Positions 29,816 to 42,399 of a stretch of DNA of 64,000 bases are shown piece after piece (position 1 is the first letter of the stretch; the number at the start of each line of letters is the position of its first letter). Source of the stretch: Fistulifera solaris. Its lineage: Eukaryota; Bacillariophyta; Bacillariophyceae; Naviculales; Stauroneidaceae. A program made the translations under genes and the position numbers. The notes under the pieces are model-generated. The model saw nothing but the letters and a program-made list of their open reading frames with translations. It ran no database searches and was not told the DNA's origin. The stretch covers positions 248,001-312,000 of the forward strand of contig AP026125.1 in the NCBI GenBank assembly GCA_030295235.1, written 5' to 3'.

Positions 29816-32800
29816 TTATGTGCTGGATCCTCTCCACTCATAGAAACCTTTGAAACGTGACTCCTCTTCAACAACTGCCCAGAAAACTTTAGCAAACGCC
29901 TCATAATCATCGAATTTCGGTAGATAGAGTCTCCGCGCGCAGGTGTTGGCTCTAGGGAGGCATGTTGGGTCATGCACTGGCAAGAATTCGCCACTCGGGG
30001 ATACTATCGGCACGATTTCAATACGCCCTGGTGTAACGATCGGAACACTAGTAACGAACGACAAAAACTGCCGCCGTTGCTTCGGTTTGGCTTCAAGCAA
30101 TGCTTTCACCAAAAAAGAGATTGTCGGGGATGACTGTCCGAATCGACGACTCAATGCAGCTCCGCCTTCACCCCCTATCGCTGCGACGGCGACAAGTGCC
30201 TCGGTCGCTCCTTTTCCTCCTTGATAAATCGGCAATGCGTAAGTATTTTCAGGCTACGAAACTCGCACTTCATATCCAGCCTTCACTTACCATTTAACTT
30301 GAAAAGCTTGCGGATAGCGCCTTCATCCCAATCATCCACATTGTCTCCAGCTCCACAGACGTCACGTTGAAGCTCTTCCGAAGTGAAAATGCACAAGAAC
30401 TGAAACGGAAAAAGTCTTGAATTCCCTGTCTGAATGCAGCTGCTTGCGTGACAACGCCGTCGGACAGCATAAAGTTCTTCGAGAGAGCTACCCATTCTCT
30501 GATATTGTAGATCGTAACGGCCTTTTGTGTCCTCTGTGGCAAAGACGAACAGCTTCATCACCTTGCGCTGGGTCCAAAGGGTCCACGAACGTTCTGTCTT
30601 GAAAATATTCTTCGAACGAGCAATCGTAAGACATTCCAAAAGCAAGTCTTGCAAAGTTCTTGTCCTCAGCTAGCTCTCTGTATCGACGCTGCAGCTCTAC
30701 GCTGGTTAAGGGTGGCTCACAACTATCGAGATCGTCCAACGCTCGACAGATGTGTAAATCGGCTGCATACACTTCGCCTCCTAAAAAAGCCAGGTCGAGG
30801 GAGATCTGCTGCTGTGAGCAAATTAGTACGCGAGGGTAAGTCCGAGAATTCAAAAATTTCTTCAATGGGTGCGTATTGCACCAAGCGCAAAAAGGAAGCA
30901 CTAATTGGTAAGGGAAACATGAATCCATCCCTCATCGCAGCTGCAAATAAGCGCCCCATAAACCGGAACGCCTGTTGTACCTCGGGAAGTCGGGGGTGAT
31001 AGCTAGGAAGAGGCCTTGGGTAAACCCCAAGACAGCTACGTAAGTCGGCCCTTGGTGTTGGAATGATTACTTGACCACTGGCATCCATATCAGGAATCCA
31101 AAGCGGCAGTCTGGTTGTTTCGCTATCTGCTTCCCCGAATAAACAAGATTTCTTTATATTCGCAACATCTTCAGAAATTGCGTCGCACTTCGACGACGGT
31201 AAAACGCTCGCAATTGTTTCGCTACTTAATAATGCCTCAGCAACGTCAGCGTAGAAGCCTCGCGTGACACCAGCCTCGTCACCAGAAGCGGCGTCAAATC
31301 CTGATTCACCGGCAAATCGGACTTCGAGACGACGCCTATTAATCTTAGAATCAGTGGCATACTTTTCCATTACGTGGGCGGCGTCCGATAGAAGCTTCTC
31401 TCGTCTAACGGCTGCTTTGACAACTTCTAAAGAGTGTTCCTGCCATTTTGCTGACCGAAAAGCAGATCTCACTCGCGCCGCAAGAGCCTCTTCCATTCCG
31501 TATAGTTCATCGGCCTGAAGTTGGAGTGCAGTTGGGTCCTCTGCACCACCTGAAAACGCCTCTCCCATCAATTCTACCGCTCGACCTCTCAAAGCTGCCA
31601 TTCGCTGGCGTAGTTTCCCGACGTCGATTTTACTTTCTTGCTGCTTGAGGATGCCTCGTGATACGCCAAAGGCGGCTCGTCGGAGTAACAGCTGTCTAGA
31701 GGCGTAGCTGAAAACACGGGGTGAAAAGGACGGACCATATACGCACCATCTCGGAAGAGCGCCGCCCACGACACAAAGGGCATCATCCAATTGGCTTGAC
31801 AGTTTTTTCGATAGCGTCGGATTTGCGAATCTGGGGATACTCGGTCTATCTAAATCAGAACCTTCGGATGTATCGCTTATGTGCTGAGCTAAAACTCCGA
31901 TAATTTCCATGCATTGCAAGCAAATAGTGTCAAAGCCATTACAACGATTTCCGCTCTTTGTTTCAGCTTCCAGCGAAGGGGATCGTGCAGACATTTTTCG
32001 ACTTCTGGATGTACGGTCGGGTGACCAAGCCATATTTTCATCAAATTCAGGCTCTCTTGGTCTCTCGTACGAAGGCGTTGTCGTTGGCGGTGGTAACGGC
32101 ACGGACGATGAAGCTTTTGGCCAATAAGTCGCTGTAGACGGATCGTACTCGATGTGCACTGTGAAGTCCAACTTGCACAATGAGTATGTAGGCCAATCCA
32201 TCCCCTTTGTCTGGTTCAAAGTAACCAACGTTTGTGCAAGGGAATCTGATCTAGTCGTCACGATAGAAGGGTGTCCCATCTTATCCTTGGCTGTGATCAT
32301 CACTGATATTTTGGGAGGATTCTCGACGGTAGATGCATCACCAAAAGAGTTACGGTCATCAAGCCAATCTCACATGACCACCACCGATCTCCAACTCCGC
32401 TCGCTCGATCAGTGTCTGTTTCATTCGAAACTACATCCGGTATTTTGATGTCGAGTGGGCGGAGATTAGAACTAAGCGAAATGGCGGACCAAGTTCTTCT
32501 CAAACAAGTTTTTCGAGGCGCAGCAACAGGATTCTCCACACTTCGCCGCCGTACTGCAAAAGGAAATGGGAGCCCTCTTCTGAGTGATGCTCTGTTATTG
32601 ATTTGTCCGGCGTCATGTTGGTCAGTGGGGCTCTCGCGGTCTTGAAAATGAATTTCTGTTGCCGGAACATTTTTGATCACAACACCGTCATCTGATACTA
32701 GAAGTGCATGAAGGTTCTTTTCTGTAGAAGAGGCAGAATCAACGTCGATGCCAATTAGTGTCAATACTTGAACGTCGCCTCCACCAACCGGGATCCGCTC

Positions 32801-35800
32801 TACGCGTTGTCCGATTATCGCACTCAAATCCGACTCGCTAACCTCTGAAGTATCATTGTTCATATTGTCAATGTGATGAGAGTAACAGGCTTTCGGTGCT
32901 TGCTTCGTGTGAGTAAGGATGTTTCTTTTGATCACAACAAATTCTCTCATCGCCAAAATCAGATCGACGTGTGCTTCATCAAAATGACCTCGTCCTCTAA
33001 CAAGGACGTGTTCAGTACTGCTTCTTCGCCGAGTGACTTCGCAGAGAGCTGACAAGCATATCGCAATGAATGAGCTCCTGTCTTCTCGTCGAAAGCAGTA
33101 ATCCTTGCTATTCGCCAAGAGTTCGAGGACAACAGCCGGGATCTTTCAACAATGATGGCTGCATCGGTAACAAGACTTTTGAAAAGAAGATCGCACAGTT
33201 AGAGAGATAAATCAAATATACATTGCGGCGCACACTCTCTTACCTTCTGCAATAGCTGACGTATGTGGAATCACTAATCCTTGAAGATCTCAAAATTTGC
33301 ATTTCAACATCCAACATTGATATGAGAGGTTCGGCAAAAACGACAAGCCTTCTTTCGCCTGATTTTCTCTTTTGATTTGAATTTCAATTGCTTTTGTGAG
33401 CGCATGTAAATCACTACGTCCTTTGTCACCTCCGGCTACGTCAAGAGTTTGGGATGATGTAGAAACTTGCTTAACATTCTCGTACAGTGTAAGCACTTGG
33501 TGGATCCTGCGAAGTAACTCACTTCCGAGAGTGGAATACGATATTTCCTTCGAGGAACCAAGTGCTCGACTTTGCACATCTCTGGCCACCTCAGAACACT
33601 GTGGGTCTAAAGAAGGCAAATCCAGAAGAAGAGCAATAGATTCCCTACAAAAGTCAAATAGGTCACCAGGAAACGTTTTCGAATCCTTCGAGCATCGTGG
33701 CTTCTTTGTCTTGCGGCCAGGATTGGCAGCGGTAGACGTGTCGTTTTTGTGCGATGGCTTACCGGTGAGCGACTCGTGTAGCGCCGGTAAGACAAGACAA
33801 AGAAACTGATAAAACGTTACTCTTCCACGACCCTGAAGAAGAGCGCCAAGCTCTTTTACGGCTTCAACATCACGTTGAAGCAATTTCGAAACAACTGCAT
33901 TGAGTGGAGTTAAAACGTCCTCCTTAGCCATTTCCTCAACAACATCACCATGTGGAAAGTCGGCCAGTTTTTCTTCAACCTCAGAATCAGTCACATCCTC
34001 CGATGCCATCCTCAACACTTCACGAGCCAGCTGTCGAATGGCATTGCCTTTGATAAGTCCACTATCGGACTTATCGGTACACTCCTCGCATGCATCCCAG
34101 TCACACTCGCGGCAGCCGTGCATGGGCATTCCTCTCTCTACACCATTACCGCAGATGTCACACCTGAACGACGAATGCCGTGTTATGTGAAGCATTGCTG
34201 TGTGTTTTTTCGGGCACGTAACAACACCAACCTCTGCACACTTCTTTGGTGACATTGTGTCTGTAATTGAGTCGCACTTAGTCTCAGTTGAAACGTCAAG
34301 ACCAGAGGCGAAGTCTCTTGAAAGGATCTCTGAAATCCGATTTGTTGCCAGCGAATCGTGCAAAGAAACTAGCTCGTTAAATCCATATCGATCAATTAAC
34401 GAGCTGCTTCGAAGTTGTGGAAAATTTGCAAGAAATACTTTGTACATCACAAGTCCAGCAGCAGTGTCTGATAAATCTTTGCTGGAAAGATAATCTTCCA
34501 ACAAAAGAAAAAAAAGAAATAGCGCTCTCCTCATTACTGAACAACGTCTCGCCTAAGACCGAGACAGGGAGCAAGCGTAAAACACCACCTGGAATAAGGG
34601 ATTGCATTCCATCGTCTAGGGGGACTCTACCACTACGATCTGCTTCATCGTTCGCTTCGTTAACACCTTCTGTATTCTTCGGCAATTTTTGTGCACGCTG
34701 AAGAGCTTCAAGCATAAGATCACCAGCTAATATCCGGCTGACCACCTGATTGCAAACAGCTGTACGAGGTGATGGGTTCCGGCGCGTAGAAAGTCCAAGA
34801 GATATCAGTTTTTTCACGACAGACGCGACGAAATCTCCGGCCGCCTCTCGCATTTGACGGTCCAATTCATTTTGTCTTTCTTTGGCTTTTCTTAGTATTT
34901 CCAAAACCTCATGCGAGCATTTTTCAGTCGCAATAGAATCGGAAGCGTACGAGCTATATTGCAAAAGTACAGACAAAGTCTCGGGTTGGTTCGTGTATGC
35001 GGCATTTCGAAGTTCGGCAGGACCAACTGGAGCACCAAACGCGATAAGAACTCGAATGATAGCTGGGCTACATCCCAATAGGATAGCCAGCCGCAGTACA
35101 GGCATGCCATCTTCGTCGACCGCATTCCGTAAAAAGACTTTAGATGAGCCTTGCAAAGGCGTCTTCTTTGATTGGTAGGAATCTAATAAGGCTTGTGTCC
35201 ACTCCTTGTTGTCAACGAGCAGCCCGCAGGCAATGAGTTGCCTAGAAAACAGAAACAGAGACGGACTGCTTTGTCTGAGATTACAACTCGCACCCTCGGC
35301 GAGAATACCGCGACAGCGTAACAGATAGTCCAACGCAGACATCTCCATGGGTGTGGTAGTAGTCTCCGGCTGACTTCCTTCTTCCTGAGAACGTATCGAC
35401 CCCCAAACCTCTCCCATATTTCTTTGGTTTTCAACTGAGGAACCGAAAACAAATGAACGCGAGCCACCAAACGGGCGACCCACGTCCATATCCATAAATC
35501 GCCGACGGTCGTTTAAATTATTGGTAGAGCTGCCTCCATGATATTGGTCACTGCGCGACAAAAGAACCGACAACATTCCGCGACGCTGGCGAAGCGATGC
35601 ATCAACGATGTCCATACTAGATGCCATATCATTAATATTTTCGCCTCTAGAAGCAGACACAACACGAACTGCATCGTCATTTCCTTGAAAGGTTAACTGT
35701 TGCGACGAAAAGTGGCCGTGGTCTGTAGATTCCGACTCGTTGTCCATATCCTCGTTCTCGGAGCTGTCACAATCAACCTCCGAGTCGTCACTATAGAGCT

Positions 35801-38724
35801 TTTCTGATATTGTTTTCATTAGCACTCCAATAGCAGTGATCTTGTCAGCCAAGTCTTCACGCGGTTCAAGGCTAATAGATTGCTTTGTAGCAAGATCAAC
35901 TGCTGACAGAACTGCTCCGGGCAGACCAGCGCCAAAGAGACCCGGTAAAATGTCGGAATTCTTTCTGCACTCCCTGGCTATCAGTTCAATCGCAGACTGT
36001 TCCAGTCGACCTACGGCCGAAATTTCGCTCGTAAGTTTTTTCTCCAATAGGGGAAACTACGGAAAGCGTAGGTTCACCTCCTTCATCGAAGCCGTCCACG
36101 GATTTAGCTGTATCATTGGCAACTATATGGTCTCGGAAGTGTATCGCTGAAGAGTGAACAAGCTTACTCGTCCGTACTCGTCGAACAAAGAGGGCATGAG
36201 CCTGATCTGACGAAGCTGAAACAGAAAGCTTTAATCCGACGCTCTGTGCAAAGGCCCCTCCTACGAACTCTATCAACACCGTACCCGAATCACGACTATG
36301 CGGAGTACAAGGCGTCCTCGACGAGTGCGATTCCGGAACAACGCGACCACACCAAATTCCTGTGGTTGCATTTATATTTGCTTCGTCCCTTGCTTTCTTC
36401 GGAACGACAACATCTCCATTGAGCCACGACGACGTACTGACTTGTCTTCCCTCCATAGATTCTAGCGTTTCTGCGTCGTAGCCATGAACACGAAGCAACC
36501 CGGATAGAAACCAAATTGCAGCTGAATCTATGAGACCAGATCGCTCAGATATGACAGCTTGAGGCTGATACCACCACCTTCGTCCACTATGAAGTACTCT
36601 TATAGATCGTCTACAATATATATAATCATCAGATAAATGCATACATGAATGCCAATGCCCCAGAACGCCAAACCGTGTACTCACCTTTCTCCAGTTAGTC
36701 CGCGTTGTATTTCGATGACAGATCCTCGATCACCAGGTTGCAGAGGCCCATTTGCCGAATCACCTAACTTTTCAAACCCCTCCACCAGTTCAACCTTATC
36801 TCCTACCTACGAAGAAAATTTTTTATATATACTCAATATGGAAAATGGAATCCACAGCCAGTTTGAGTGCACTTACCTCGCATAAAGATTCATTTGAGGA
36901 TGTGATGCTCCGAGTCAAATCATTTTCAGAGGCATCGGCAGCTACCACTTGATTAACAACGCTAAGAAAATGGTGAAATTCAATTTTTCCCGCGTTTTTA
37001 TCAACGTCGTCGAGAACATCGTTTAACGTAGACAGCCGTAACCCACATCGATACCACAGGCGATGCGCCATCACAAAGGATATTTGAACCTCAGAATGTT
37101 CCGTATACATGAGAAAAATGTCGTAAAGAATGTCCTTTACTTCTTTGGTCAACTCGCAATTTTGAATGAAGCGCAATCGCTTCTGCATAACTTTCTGCCG
37201 AATGGCTTCTTCTCTTCCTTGTTGACTCCGCAAGCGATCCGAAACAACAACCTGCAGTCTATGAAAATTGTCAGTATGCGCTCGAAAAACAGGGTCGTCA
37301 TAAAGATCATACTTACAAAGACAAAGGATCCTGGCCGATGCCAGTAATTGCAACTGAAGCACCTGAATTGAATGGCACTGCGACGGGGTAGAGCTCTACG
37401 GAAGGAGGCAAGTTTGATACCAAAGAGCCCAGTAAGGTTTCATTCCTCCAAAAAGTCAACGTAGATGATTCAAAATCGCATACAATAGTCACGACATCAC
37501 GGCATCCAAATAATACATTTGCGGAATTTAGTGGAAGTCTCTCGGAAGCGAGACTCGACAAAGTTCGCCGTTCCCCAGCTGCCGCTGCTCGGAATGCAGC
37601 AACGGAGGATGAAGTCAAAGACCCTTCACATTTCTGACCCGAGTCCTCAATACCCCAGAAAAACGGTGACTTGTGCAAAGTATTAGGTTCATGATATCCT
37701 GTATATGCAGACGTAGTAACGCCTATCCAATGTCCACCTTCCATGTTACCACCCGCCTCGACAGAAGGAAGATCAAAGGCCACGCGAAATCCAAATGCCC
37801 TCCGTGGGTTCGGCACCGACGCTAGTACCGATTCATCGGCATCTCGAGGAATCGCCGTCTCGGCACGAACCGCTCGACCTTCTCCAGTTACTGCTTGTGA
37901 ATATGCAACATGTTGGGCGTCACCTTCACCTACTTGAATGTGTTCGAACTGCTGATTCCGTCTTCCCCGTGCAGCGACAAGATCCGAGGGAGAAATCCAA
38001 GCTGGGTTATAAGAAGGACCGTTTGAAGTGGCTATTCGCAAAATTAGAGTTGAGTCTGGAGCCGGGGTCCGTGATTGCTGCGTCAATGCCCGCGCCGCTT
38101 CCAGAAGTCTCCTGCCATTGGAGGCAGATGCTAACCTGGCATGCCCCAATAGACGACTATCGAGATCACCTACAGCAGCAACAGCCGCCATATTGTCGAC
38201 CATCGCCTCAAGAAAATCATCGTCTTCATCCAAAGCATCTTCCATGAGAATATCTTCCGCATGGTGATTTCTTCCTCGTGGTGCGAGCCCACGGGCCAGC
38301 CACCAGCTCGTGCAGCATAGGCGGCTCCGTGTCTTCTAAGAATAGAAAAGCCTGTATTTTCAATTAGTTGAAAACAAATTTAGTGCAACAGCAAAAGGAA
38401 TAGAACAGCAAACACAAAAGTCGCTCGTGAAGCAGTTTTGTCGTATCGATTACGATCGATTATGCAAATGTCGATCAATTGCATTTTGTACCGACAAAAT
38501 TCCGCAATGGAGTACCCAGAAGCATGACCTGACCCCCTGCGGACTTGTCTCACGTTTATGGTGCGATCAAGAGTCTTTGCATGAAACATGAACTTACCAG
38601 AATTACTTGTTCCGCAGATGGAGCATGAACTGTCGCTCGGTTGATTGGTGTTACAACCACAAGCTTCACAAGTCCATCTTTCATTCGAAGAAGGATCTTC
38701 CTCTTCGTTCGACTGGTCTTCCAT
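29816..38724 (-). CDS. Giant HECT E3 ubiquitin ligase with RanBP2-ZnF, SPRY, MIB/HERC2, ankyrin and ZZ domains
   Basis: Seven exons, about 2,770 residues: 38724-38598, 38335-37317, 37258-36877, 36806-36685, 36610-33244, 33175-30291 and 30219-29816. Domains in order: RanBP2 zinc finger (WTCEACG to CSICGT), SPRY-like fold (HWIGVTT, FWGIEDSGQKCEG), an EF-hand-like helical part, a MIB/HERC2 domain split by an intron (GDKVELVEGFEKLG; GRRWWYQPQAV), ankyrin-like repeats, a ZZ zinc finger (CDICGNGVERGMPMHGCREC) and the HECT domain. The catalytic Cys lies in LPRANTCARRLYLPKF, and the protein ends KGFYEW. HECT enzymes load ubiquitin on that Cys before transfer. About ten run-length changes are needed, for example at 34508-34515, 33336-33340, 30783-30788 and 30409-30413. 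The exon 1-2 join needs one more and is uncertain. Confidence 0.85.
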
Positions 38725-39324
38725 GTTTTACTCCTAATATGTTTTAAAAACGGATGTATCGTGTCTTTCAAAACAATCCACTCGATGTTGTGCTGCTTAT
38801 CGAAAAACCTGGATGCAGTCACCGTCACCGAGCTTGCAGTGAGCCCGCGATGGAAGCAGGAATTCCATGATATTTCCTTTCAGGTTTTCGCAGGTTTCCG
38901 TGAAATTCCTCTTGTACTTTACGAACCAGATTGAATACATCACTTTCTGTTAAGAAGTACTGATTTCATCTTCGGTGACATCTCACATTTATTTAGCGCC
39001 ACAGTAAGGGGCACGGTCGAAGGGTCAGGCCAGACGTCACCTCTGAAAAAGGATCACGATTTTTAGATAACGAAGTCAAGCTAACGGGCACCTTTTTTTG
39101 TACATAAGTCCTAAACTAATTAACACAACGGAAAAGCCAACAGATGCTAGACCTTAACTACATATACGAGGATGAATAACCAACATAAAATATAAGTCTT
39201 TACTGCATGCTTCACTTTTTCAACAAGAGCAAAACAGCAGCAACAACAACACGAAAGCAAGGATCATGGACAACGTCAAACGTCGATGACAAATACATGA
39301 CAAGGAAATTGCATCATATCAGAC
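38725..39324. other. Divergent intergenic region between HECT ligase and Mps1 kinase
   Basis: 600 nt of AT-rich sequence shared by the 5' ends of two large regulatory genes. Open frames here lack protein character. A candidate bidirectional promoter. Confidence 0.35.
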
Positions 39325-42079
39325 ATGAGCAATAAGACATCCTCACCGCTGACGGGAGAACGACCCGGACATTTAACCCCAATCACCATACCGCTGTTAC
39401 GAGGACCCGACGAGAAGGAGAATGTCAACGACGGAGCACGGAATGAACAGGCTATCAATGCATCTCCCAACCAACCGCTGAAGGCGTTACAACCCTTTCA
39501 ACTAACAGCTCCTCGAGGCTCATGCAACCGCCTTCTTCCACGACCACATCTCCGAGATTCCCACTCGCCCGCGACGGCATTACCACCCTTGCAGCAAACA
39601 AAGAGGAACACTCCACCAACCAGGGGAAAATGGAGCGGCAACAATATACTGAGGCCAGGAGAGAGTCTGGAGTCTTTCTTCGGGATTGATCAAGCATCCA
39701 CCGACGAATACCGCCAGCTTTGTCGAGCTATCTCAAATGGTATCGAAGATAACGCGAAAACATGGCACCGAGTTTTGCAATTAGCTTCGCAGCGAGCAGC
39801 GAATGACCGTTCTTGGTTCTCTAATGGTAAATCTCATTGTAAATTCAGTTCAAACGTTTGCCCTGTCAGACCTCACACCTTTCAGGAGTTCATTTGATTC
39901 GATTACACCGAAGAGCAACTTCTCGACTAGCAGATGCAACATTAGATGAAGCCAAATTAGTATCCGCCATCTGGTTATCGTATGCGCAAGCGTTGGCTCG
40001 TTATGGGTCGGAGAAAGATGCACGGGTGATGTTTCAGTATATTCAAAACCAGCGTCTGTGTGAGTCGGACGCAAATCTCTATGTTGCCTTATCGGAGTTG
40101 GAGGAGAAATCAGGGAATGATTCGGAGGCAAGAGCTTCACTGCAGCAAGGATTGGAAAAAGATGCCCAGCCTGTATCGATTTTGAGAGAAGCGCTGCAAA
40201 AACTGGATTCAAAGGCGACCATACGAGAGAACTCTGCCAAGGAAGAAAGCACAGAGCAAAGTCCTAAGAAACGACGGAAGTTAAATGCAGATGCAATCAC
40301 TCCAAATCCTTTGTCACTATCTTTTGAAGCGAAGGAAGTTGATTCGCGCAATTTGGTCAGCTCAACCGTATCCTCGATTGCTCAGAAGAAAGAATCACTG
40401 AGCTTTCAACTGAGGCTTGCACCGAAACCATGCAATACCTTTACTTCAGATGACTCTACTCCTCCAAAATCCAACCTCCAATCACGATTGCAGTCAACTA
40501 CAGACCCTTCAGAATCGACTTCTAGTAGTGGTTCCAAGAATAGTGCACAGAAGGCCGAAAATGAAGCGCAACAACACGGTTCAGGAGTGAAGTCCCAATG
40601 TCTACGTTACAACGGTATCTTTTCTACAGTTCGTTCCTCGCGACCGCCACTTCTTTCCAAGACACCGCTCCCTCTAAAAACACCTCTTATAAGCCGTGGA
40701 TCCCTGGGGAAGCCTGTACGTGTCGACCCCTCCACTGCTTTCTTGGCAAATATTGATACGGACGACGAGGATGGTAGCCTCCATGATGAGGCGTCGAAAC
40801 AAGAGAGTGAAACCAATACAGAGAAGAAGGAAAAGACGAAAGCTTCAAAGATAACGAAAATGGATCTTAGTTATATGTGGGCATGGGACCCCGACAAGAA
40901 GCCAAGCAAGGATGGAAAGATTGCCGAGAGAACAAACGAGCATCTTCCCCCTTCGGCCCAAGGGATGGATTGTCTTTCTGGAGACTCCAGTAATTCAGGC
41001 CAGCATGCTTCCGACACTGCAAAAGCTGCGGAAACTACGAAATCTTCGGACGAGAATCAGTTGAAGTTCACAGAAGAGGAATCCAAGGATAAAGGTCAAA
41101 GCAACGATGAATTTCTCCCACTCGTTAAAGAAAGCAATATGATACGAGTCAATAGTGTTCCATACGCCAAACTCGGCGTTATTGGGCGGGGTGGTTCCTG
41201 TAAAGTTTACCGCGCACTTTCTACGAACTGCAACGTCATTGCAATAAAGAAAGTGAAGCTTGACGGAATGGACAAAAAAGCCATTGACGGTTACTCCAAC
41301 GAGATAGCATTACTGAAACGTCTACGAGGCAACCCTGCAATCATCCAAATGTTCGATAGTCAAGTAGATTTGGAGAGGAAATCTATTTTGTTGATAATGG
41401 AGCTCGGAGAGGTGGACTTGAATCACGTCCTCCAACAACAAGAGATTGCAATGGCAGCGAAGAGAGATCGCCGACAATTGAATCTCAACTTTATTCGCCT
41501 CACATGGCAGCAAATGCTCACAGCGGTTCACTCTATTCATGAAGAGCGCATCATACATGGTGATCTAAAACCAGCAAACTTTTTATTTGTTCGTGGAGCG
41601 CTCAAATTGATCGATTTCGGCATTGCCAAGGCGATTCAGAGCGAAGATACAACAAACATTTACCGTGAAAGTCAAATTGGGACTTTGAATTATATGTCAC
41701 CGGAAGCAATACTCGACACGGGATCGTCAAGTGGTCGACTTCAGATGAAACTGGGCAGGGTAAGTGAAGTTGAAGAAACGCATCGTCGAATAAAAGTGGT
41801 TGCAGCCCCTCACATTGTTTCTAATCAGGCTTCTGATATTTGGTCCCTCGGCTGTATCCTATACCAAATGGTTTATGGTAAAACCCCTTTGCAGATTTAC
41901 ATATGATCCAAAAGCTACAAGCGATAATAAACCCAAACCACAAGATAGCTTTTCCCGGAGACATGGACGAATGCGCCATTGATGCCATCAAACAGTGTCT
42001 CCAACGCAACGCACAAGACCGACCTCCTATCATCGGAGACAATGGCCTATTGAACCATCATAAATTCTTAAACGGTTAA
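39325..42079 (+). CDS. MPS1: Spindle-checkpoint kinase Mps1/TTK
   Basis: Two exons (39325-39826, 39886-42079) with a 59-nt intron; about 898 residues. The N-terminal half has a TPR-like block (LCRAISNGIEDNAKTWHRVL to EKDARVMFQYI and EEKSGNDSEARASLQQGLEK) of the Mps1/Bub1 type used for kinetochore targeting. A disordered Ser/Lys linker follows. The C-terminal kinase domain has a Gly loop (GRGGSCKVYRA), the catalytic HGDLKPANFLF, DFGIA and the Mps1-specific GTLNYMSPEAI. The reading frame ends early at TTTGCAGATTT. One more T at 41888-41890 restores the family's GKTPFADLHMIQKLQAIINP and a normal end at 42079. Mps1 recruits checkpoint proteins to unattached kinetochores. Confidence 0.92.
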
Positions 42080-42399
42080 AGCGTCTCATTTGGGAATTTC
42101 TCTTCTAGTTTAGGCCTTAGCTCTAACATTTATTGCGGTCAGTCATCTTCGTCCTTTGTGACATCAAAAAGTACCGAGAAAGGAACCTCATTCGTAGAAA
42201 TAAACCGTGTTATCATCAATGTAATTTTGTTAATTAAACAAAGATCTTTTTCACTTAAGCTTTGAGACTTATCTAGGTACCGGATCAGAACCGGTGCGGG
42301 TGATCAGTGGTTTTGCCATCAAACTTTCATGATCACTTTTTGGCGACGACACATTTCTCACTTCCTGTCGACATGAGCACTCATTAAGGCCTCAAAAAT
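42080..42399. other. Intergenic region
   Basis: 320 nt between Mps1 and the next plus-strand gene. A short imperfect palindrome lies near 42283-42293 (accggatcagaaccggt). Nothing else seen. Confidence 0.3.
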
